This document shows, one piece after another, positions 57,623-64,000 of a stretch of DNA of 64,000 nucleotides (the stretch's first letter is position 1; every line of letters begins with the position of its first letter). The stretch is from Portulaca oleracea (lineage: Eukaryota > Streptophyta > Magnoliopsida > Caryophyllales > Portulacaceae), in the NCBI GenBank assembly GCA_029582165.1, contig CM055892.1, positions 2,265,347 to 2,329,346 on the forward strand. Reading direction: 5' to 3'. Made by a program: the position numbers and the translations under genes. Under the pieces are notes generated by a model. It was not told the DNA's origin. It saw nothing but the letters and a program-made list of their open reading frames with translations, and searched no databases.

Positions 57623-57949
57623 AGTCACTAATTCAAATATCCACACGTTTAACACTGACATATAATCCCGACATCTATAATCGAATATACGTAGCAAGGC
57701 TTACTTACCCGAGACGACGACGTTATTCGAGGTTGGTCGACGATCTTCGCGTGGATGCGATTTCTAATTTACTCAAATTGTTAGTGTTTGACAATAGGAG
57801 GAGAGAGAAATTATAGACTTTATATAGGGAGAGTGTACCATACACGCGAATCAAGAGAGTGACATCATTTTTCCATTATCTGACGTGGCACCCCGTCTTA
57901 CGTTATTTTAACATGAGACGGTCCTATATAAGATATACTGTTGAATGAC

Positions 57950-58296
57950 GATGAGGAATAGAAGAGTGAGTTTATTTTGTCATGTAAGTAAATAAATATT
58001 TAAATGAATGACATATCTGTTAATAACTTAATTCACATTAAATGGATGACATTTTTGTCATTTCATATTAAATTAAACACGAACTTTATTTGAAAAGAAT
58101 ATAATTGATTTTTAATACAAATGTTAGATGGAGTATTTGGCTTTGTTCGGCAAAAGCTATTTAAGTAGCGGATAGTTGCTGCATTTTAGCAAATAGCTGA
58201 TAGCATTTTATGTATCTATTTATAAAATATGTGTTCGGTGAAATTAGCGGATATACTACTACTAGTATAATTATCATTATTGTTATTTTTTATGAA

Positions 58297-58340
<44 letters not shown>

Positions 58341-58347
58341 CATTATT

Positions 58348-58388
<41 letters not shown>

Positions 58389-59119
58389 TATTATTATCAT
58401 CATCATTAACAAAGTAGAAGAGGTACTTGTCTTATTTTGCGTGTGTTGTGTTGTGACTTGTGAATGTTTGTGCAGTTTTTCTTCTTTTATTTATTTATTT
58501 ATTTATTTATTTATTTTCCATTATATTGTTATTATTATTTTATTTGGGTTTTAGTTTTAAAATAATTTTTAATTTTTTTAGTATAATTTATATTTAATTT
58601 TTTAGATTCAGAAAAAAATTATTTGTGTTGAATTTAAATTAAAATTTAATAGTACCTTTATTTTATGTCATCCATAAATTATATCATATATTGTAGTATA
58701 AATATCTTAATTTACATGCAATCAATTTTGTAATAAATCAATAAATTTAAATGAATCAATGAACTTCACACTAGTATTTATAAATTTACTATAAATTTTG
58801 AAATAAGTATTGAAGATTCCTTTTAGAATTTAATTTCAAAGGACCTAAGTAGGTAGATATTTTAATGGGTATCATATAACGATTATATATTTCTTATCGT
58901 ATTATAATAAAGTATAAGTAGTCAATGTCTGAAAACTTTAACAATCAATTTTTCAATACATATATGAAAATGATATTAGATTCATGAGTAAAAAGTGCAG
59001 TGTCATGCAAATATAATACTCTCTTTGTTTACGGATGATCTTTTAACTATTTTTTTATTTTATATTATTTGTGATTTTACAATGATTTGTCTATTAGTTA
59101 CCATTTACTTTTACATGCG
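57950..59119. other. AT-rich DNA with microsatellites
   Basis: A compound (TTA)n/(TCA)n microsatellite at about 58297-58415, a (TTTA)n run at about 58487-58517, and a possible MITE fragment near 58140-58250 (TTTGTTCGGCAAAAGCTATTT). No gene recognised; the poly-Ile frame across the microsatellite is spurious. Confidence 0.6.
58297..58415. repeat. (TTA)n/(TCA)n compound microsatellite
   Basis: About 120 bp of ATT repeats followed by ATC repeats with one reversion to ATT. Confidence 0.95.
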
Positions 59120-60274
59120 GGCCTGTTTGGTTCACCCATTCAAGAATGGAATGGAATGAAACTTGATTCCTGAAAAAGAAGGAATGGAACTTGATACTTG
59201 AAATCAGTTGTATGGTGCTGTTAAAGAGTGGAATCAGTACCCAGTTCCTGTTGTTTGGTACAGTAATGGAATGGCATAAACCCTTAATTTTTGTTGTTTG
59301 GTTCAGTTAAGGAATATGACCAAATGTTTGTAATACATAATTTTTTTGAATATTATAATCTTTAAATATTATAAACATTGAAATTTCTTTAATATTAATT
59401 ATTTGAATTACCATTAATTATAACATTCTTGTAATAATTATATTGAAATAATATTATAAAAATTGAAATTTCTTTGATATTAATTATTTGAATTACCATT
59501 AATTATAACATTCTTGTAATAAACATTCTTGTAATAAAAAATGCCATTTTTTTCTCTCTGCTTTCTGCCATAGTCTCTGTCTCTCTCTCTTCTATTTCAT
59601 ATCAAATCAAATTTTATCCCACCATCATCATCATCATCTGCTTTTTCATACAACAATGGCGAATCAAGATCGATGAATCAAATTTTTTTATACAACAAAT
59701 CATGATGAATCACCATCATCTGTATCAACAATGGCAAATCACCATCTGTATACAACAATTTTTTTTTATACAACAATGGCAAATCACTGTCATCATCATC
59801 TGTATTACAAATTATGATGAATCAAATTTTTTTACAGAACAACGTATAATGGCCGAATTTCGAATCAAATGGATAAGGGGAGGAAGAAAAAGGAAGAAAC
59901 CACATACCAGTCAGCGACTATCGTAATATGGCCGGCATATTTTCCGGCGAGGTTTGTTCTTCAAACGGCAATGGCAATACTATAAAGGAGAAGGGTTAGG
60001 GTTCTTGGTAGGAGTTAGAGACATATATTGATGGCAGAGAAAAACATTAGGTATGAGAATATTATGATGATATTTTCTTTTTTATCTTTGTATTATTTTT
60101 GGGAATTAGATCTCATTCCCCCTAAATATGAGATATGAGATTCCTCTCAAAATGAAGGAACTTGAAACCCCTGGGTATCAAGTCCCAAACCCTAAAAGGC
60201 TCAAACAAACATAAAAATTAGGAACTTGACCAAAGATATCTAATTTCATTCCTCTTCTTCCAACCAAACAGGCC
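59120..60274. mobile_element. 1.16-kb TIR element, GGCCTGTTTGGTT ends
   Basis: Perfect 13-bp inverted ends GGCCTGTTTGGTT (59120-59132) and AACCAAACAGGCC (60262-60274), extended by degenerate pairing (GAATGGAATGA / TCATTCC). Flanks TTACATGCG and TTACCACAA do not give a clean duplication, so hAT or Harbinger type is undecided. A CT-rich tract and CATCATCAT words at 59570-59650 lie inside. No transposase. Confidence 0.65.
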
Positions 60275-60449
60275 TTACCACAAGTCTAGAAAACAAAAAA
60301 TAAAAAGAAACTAAAGTAGCATTACTTTTATAAGCTTACTATTTAATATAATAGGAAAAGTATTGTAATTTATTAATTTCGTTATACTCCCTCCGTTATT
60401 TTTTATTTGTTCACTTAACTAACTTTTTTTGTTCCTTATTATTTGTCAC
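60275..60449. other. Host DNA with Stowaway-like left end
   Basis: TACTCCCTCCGTTATTTTTT begins near 60386, the usual Stowaway/mariner-type MITE start. The 3.3-kb Mutator-like element interrupts it at 60450; a matching right end was not found. Confidence 0.45.
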
Positions 60450-60899
60450 ATTTACATTGCAAATTATTTTGTGCTCCTGGAGCATGTGCTCCAAGGGCTG
60501 ACATGGCAGCCATGTCATCAAAATTTTATTTTTTTTATTCAGCATTAACGTGAGCAGTTCCTTGAGCAGTTGAAGGCAACAGTTAATTTGTAGTTAAAGC
60601 ATTAACTGAGGTACGTGAATCGCGATTGTTCACTGGGTATGGGAGGATTGTTCACCAGTTGAAATCAGTACGGTTAACTCAACAAACCACAGTTCAAATT
60701 AATTTCCTACTGCAATATGATTGATATTTGAAGCAAATGTTCATAGGAGGTTTATGGACTGATTGAACCAATGGTAGTGTAGTGAAGTTTGAATTAGAAG
60801 TTAAAGTTATGGAAGATATTGAAGATCAAAATGGGGATCGACAAGTTGCTAGAAATTTGATGCGTAAGTGTGATTAATCTCTTGAACAAAACCCTGTTA

Positions 60900-61640
60900 G
60901 TATGTATGGGTCATATAGTAAATAGATTTATTCATTGAAGTGAACAACAACTAATATTGCAGTGAACCAATTGTAAATTATTTAATTATCTCAAGTTGAA
61001 GGCTTAGGTGGATAATGGTGCGTAAGGAAGTCAGTGAACAAATATTCATTAATTAGTGAACAATGTTTGTTTGACTACAAACCAAGTGAAATATATGTGT
61101 CTACCTTAAACGAACATCCATCAATCCAGTGAACAATTGTGAGTAATGTGATGAACGACATTGAATATGATTCTGTATAGTAGAGAACATATATCGGAGA
61201 TTCAGTGAGCAACTTTGAATATCTCACTGAACGATAGTTGACATGCCATTAAGCAATGATCATTACCACAACTATTAATACCCAAACGTAACACCATTGA
61301 ATATCATTGTGTATAGTAGTGAACAACAACTTGTAACTTAGTGAACAAAACTGACTTGTAACTTGTAACTTAGTGAAAAACATGTAACCTAGTAAACATC
61401 AACTAGTAACTTAGTGAACAACAACTTGAAATTTGTTGAACAACGATCACATGTAACCTAGTGAACATCAACCTGTAAATGAGTGAACAACAACTTGAAA
61501 TTTAGTGAACAACAATCACCTGTAACTTAGTGAACATCAACGTGTAAATTAGTGAACAACGTGAATTTAGTGAACAACGATCACCTGTAACTTGTAGCTC
61601 AGTGAATAACTGGTAACTTTTAGGGAACAACAACTTGTAA
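60900..61640 (+). repeat. AGTGAACAA motif array, plus orientation
   Basis: About 20 copies of TTAGTGAACAACAACTTGTAA or shorter forms at irregular 20-60 bp spacing, densest at 61310-61640. Confidence 0.8.
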
Positions 61641-62173
61641 TGTGGCATAAAGTTGGATAAATGCTACTTTTATAACTGAAGTAAATACATCAAGTATAGT
61701 AACGTATAGATTACCAAAAGCGATGCTATGTTTACACTTGCGGTTACAATCTTTTGCCAAAAAAAGCCATTCTAATATGGCATACAACTATTTAAATGCT
61801 AAGTTTCTAACCAAAGAAAATGCACCAAAATATTGTTATCATCCAATTTCAGGTTCCATCATGCTTTTTGTTGCGATGCAGATCTTGCCTTCACTTGTAC
61901 GTCCTCCTTGACCTTGTTTATGAAGCTTTATAGTATCATTGCACAATACCATGATCGTAGTTGAATGATATATCTACTATGTGTCTGGGATAGAGAAAAT
62001 GTAACCATAATCAAATAATTAAGTTGCAAATTATTGAATTACAATCAATATGAATTTACTAAGGTGTGATCACATGTAATTACAAAATGCATGCAGTTTG
62101 TCTAATTGTTCATTGATGATCTGTCTATTATGTGCTAATGTAAATTTACAAACCTGTGTCTAGGTGTAGGTAC

Positions 62174-63417
62174 GCTATGATCTTCAGGCTTAGATTGATC
62201 CACAATTTGAGTCTCCTCCTCTATGTGATTCTCAGCTTCACCAATTGGGCCCTCATTTGCTCTGAAATTGACACAAAATGTTCATACATCTAATTTATTC
62301 ACTGGTGATGCCAATATTGTTCACTTATTTAATTCGGCGTTACCTTTGATCTTTGGGTGATGTAGTCTCATTGTCCTGGCCATGCCGATCAATTGTTTGA
62401 ATATGCTCTTCTCTTTCACCACTTGCACCCTCATTTGATCTAAAATTCACAAAAAAACAATTCAAGCAAACACATAATTGTTCACTGGTGATATCCAACA
62501 CATACAAAATTGTTCATTCATCGGAGCTGGTTACACATAATTGTTCACTAGTGATATCCAGTACATACAAAATTGTTCATTCACAAAATCAGGGAGTCAG
62601 TACAAAATTCATTCAGGGAATCATAAAATCGTTCACTCACCATATTTACGTTGTTTACCCATAATAATATATTGTTCATTACTGTAGAAGATCTAATCTT
62701 TTGAAATTAGGGCAAGTAGAATATACGAATCAAGGAGTCAGTTCGAATTTTATTCAGGAAATCATAAAATCGTTCACTCACCATGTTTAAGTTGTTCACT
62801 CATAAGAATATCTTGTTCATTACTGTAAAACAACTAATCTATTGAAATTAGGGCAACTAAAACATACGAATAAGGGAGTCAGTACAAATATCACTCACGG
62901 AATCATAAAATCGTTCACTCACTATGTGTAAGTTGTTCACCCATAATAATATCTTGTTCACTACTGTAAAAGAACTAATCTTTTGAAATTCGAGCAATTA
63001 AAACATACGAATCATGGAGTCAGTACTAATCTCATTCAAGGAATCATAAAACTGTTCACTCACCATGTTTAAGTTGTTCACCCATAATTATATCTTGTTC
63101 ATTACTGTAAAAGAACTAATATTTTCAAATTAGGGCAATTAAAACATTCAAATCTACTGATTAAAAGATTAAATCTTGTTCATATTACTGTAAAAGAACC
63201 CATAATTATATCTTGCATTTAAAATTAGGGAATCATAAAATCATACATATGGTTGAACTAGTTTAAGCAAAACAGAGTATGAGTGCTAATACATGGGTTA
63301 GGGTTTGCAATTAAAAAGGAATTACCTTTTTTGGCTGCCGGTGACTGTTGACCCAATTGCTATCTTACGTTTCTTGCATTTGTAAGTGAGTGTGGGGTTC
63401 GATTTCACATCAGCCAT
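62174..63417 (-). pseudogene. Truncated gene in the 3.3-kb Mutator-like element (three exon-like segments)
   Basis: Minus strand: exon 63417-63326 starts with ATG (MADVKSNPTLTYKCKKRKIA) and ends at AAAG|GTAATT, phase 2. Exon 62439-62344 (SNEGASGEREEHIQTIDRHG) ends at AAAG|GTAACG. A segment from 62261 (ANEGPIGEAENHIEEETQIV) is a diverged duplicate of the previous exon with the same acceptor phase; its donor is unclear (possibly 62174). The interval between the first two is filled by 141-bp tandem repeats. No domain is recognised; it may be the start of the element's own gene or a captured host gene. It ends without a credible 3' part. Confidence 0.45.
62600..63165 (-). repeat. 141-bp tandem repeat, about four copies
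   Basis: The word ATCATAAAATCGTTCACTCA starts near 62620, 62761, 62902 and 63043, a constant 141-bp period. Each unit has TTGTTCAC (AGTGAACAA on the minus strand) two to three times. Confidence 0.9.
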
Positions 63418-63775
63418 GGTAGTAGAAATTGTTTGGAGCAAAAACAAAGTGCTCCAATAAGTGAACGAAAGTCGCAGGAGAACGGTCGCCGGAGAGCAAA
63501 AACAGAGTGCTCGAGAATGTCGCTGGAGGACGGTTGGCGACGAGAACGTTGATGGAGAACCGCCGGCTGCTCTTGGTAATCGGAGGAGAACGTCATGGAT
63601 GAAAGTGGCAGTTTGAGCGAAGCTTTGAAAATTGAATGGGGAAGCTGAACGATTACCCCAGGGTATTATTTATGCATAATCTTTTTTAAATACAATTCCA
63701 GCATGGAAAAGTAATTGCCACGTCAGATATGGAGCATGTGCTCCAAGAGCAGATAATATATATTGCATTTACATT

Positions 63776-64000
63776 TTTAATCATTGATGGTATTTAGTCA
63801 TTTAATTTATTTCGACCTAATTTTTTTACATTGATTTATTTATTTTTCTTTCAAAACGACAGATAAAAAATATTGAGAAAGTAATTGATAAATATAATTT
63901 CAAAAATACAAAATAAATGCCCCGTCCATCGAACGGGTAATTTAGCTAGTTATAATTATAAAGATAAGCACACTCCTCTTCCAACATTCTCTTTAAAGCA
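63776..64000. other. Right edge: AT-rich DNA with a Helitron 3' end
   Basis: Continuation of the sequence interrupted at 60450, then a Helitron terminus at 63921-63949. The last 50 bases hold nothing recognised. Confidence 0.5.
63921..63949 (+). mobile_element. Helitron 3' terminus
   Basis: Hairpin CCCGTCCATCGAACGGG (stem CCCGT/ACGGG) is followed 8 bp later by CTAG and then T, the canonical Helitron 3' end inserted 5' of T. The TC... 5' end was not located, so the extent is unknown; several elements here may lie within it. Confidence 0.55.

Larger units (their letters stand above)
50111..57940. mobile_element. Mutator-like element (7.8 kb) with nested insertions
   Basis: Flanked by perfect TTGAATGAC (50102-50110 and 57941-57949). 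The terminal inverted repeats contain AAGACCGTCTCA and ATATCGTGAGAC-type words about 15-45 bp from each end (left 50130-50155, right 57905-57930). The interior is AT-rich with no transposase. It contains a solo LTR, a Mutator-type MITE, a roughly 1-kb tandem duplication and a 77-bp tandem repeat. Without the two insertions it would be about 3.8 kb. Confidence 0.85.
60459..63766. mobile_element. Mutator-like element (3.3 kb) with GTGAACAA motif arrays
   Basis: Flanked by perfect ATTTACATT (60450-60458 and 63767-63775). The ends pair: GCAAATTATTTTGTGCTCC...GGAGCA on the left with the reverse complement of TGGAGCATGTGCTCCAAGAGC...ATTGC on the right. Inside, the left half is full of AGTGAACAA on the plus strand and the right half of the same word on the minus strand. 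Short exon-like segments face inward from both ends (60809-60863 on +, 63417-63326 on -). No intact transposase. Confidence 0.85.

Noticed and set aside
58210..58554. Open frame with a long Ile run
   Set aside because: Translation of an ATT/ATC microsatellite.

Overview
This is plant nuclear DNA, almost certainly from a eudicot, made almost entirely of transposable elements. I found no convincing complete host gene, no rRNA gene, no functional tRNA gene and no CRISPR array. Evidence for a plant: Ty3/gypsy polyproteins of the Tat (Ogre/Retand) type, antisense genes with DUF7745 and plant-mobile-domain (PMD) proteins, an Athila-type third ORF, GT-AG introns, a tRNA-derived SINE, Mutator-like elements with 9-bp target duplications, and captured plant BiP and RabA fragments. 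Caryophyllales would fit but is only a guess. Layout: 1-6367 is the 3' part of an Athila-like element (element A) with an intact third ORF preceded by a likely 5'-UTR intron and followed by its 3' LTR; A is inserted in an older Tat element. 6368-about 16430 is that older element (B): broken RNase H-integrase, an intact antisense DUF7745 gene, a decayed antisense PMD gene, tandem repeats, PPT and 3' LTR, the LTR carrying a SINE. 16.4-18.5 kb holds two reverse-strand Athila-type LTR remnants. 19649-21918 is a solo LTR. 22678-42319 is a 19.6-kb Tat-lineage element (C) bounded by CTATG duplications: two LTRs, PBS, a gag-pol broken by stops and frameshifts, and, on the opposite strand between integrase and 3' LTR, two uninterrupted multi-exon genes (DUF7745, 2 exons, 426 aa; PMD, 6 exons, 839 aa). 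From 42.3 kb to the end come a Mutator-type MITE, a 2.1-kb copia-type element carrying BiP, F-box-like and RabA fragments, a 1.46-kb foldback element, a 7.8-kb Mutator-like element with a nested solo LTR and a nested MITE, a 1.16-kb TIR element, a 3.3-kb Mutator-like element and a Helitron 3' end. The observation that deserves most attention is that each gypsy-type family here carries its own short GC-rich palindrome (a 5-6 bp stem around a tetraloop), repeated many times in LTRs, leader and spacers but not in the coding exons examined. C has NCGC loops in a TCC/GGA stem, A has GACCGT/ACGGTC stems, B has AGGCC/GGCCT stems, the reverse-strand LTRs have GTCGC/GCGAC stems, and the solo LTR has CCACT/AGTGG stems. 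In C the clusters sit in both LTRs, upstream of gag and upstream of both antisense genes. The arrangement recalls the VANC proteins of Arabidopsis VANDAL transposons, which recognise short family-specific repeated motifs in their own non-coding DNA and counter silencing. A self-recognition system of that kind in LTR retrotransposons is my hypothesis, not something the sequence proves.
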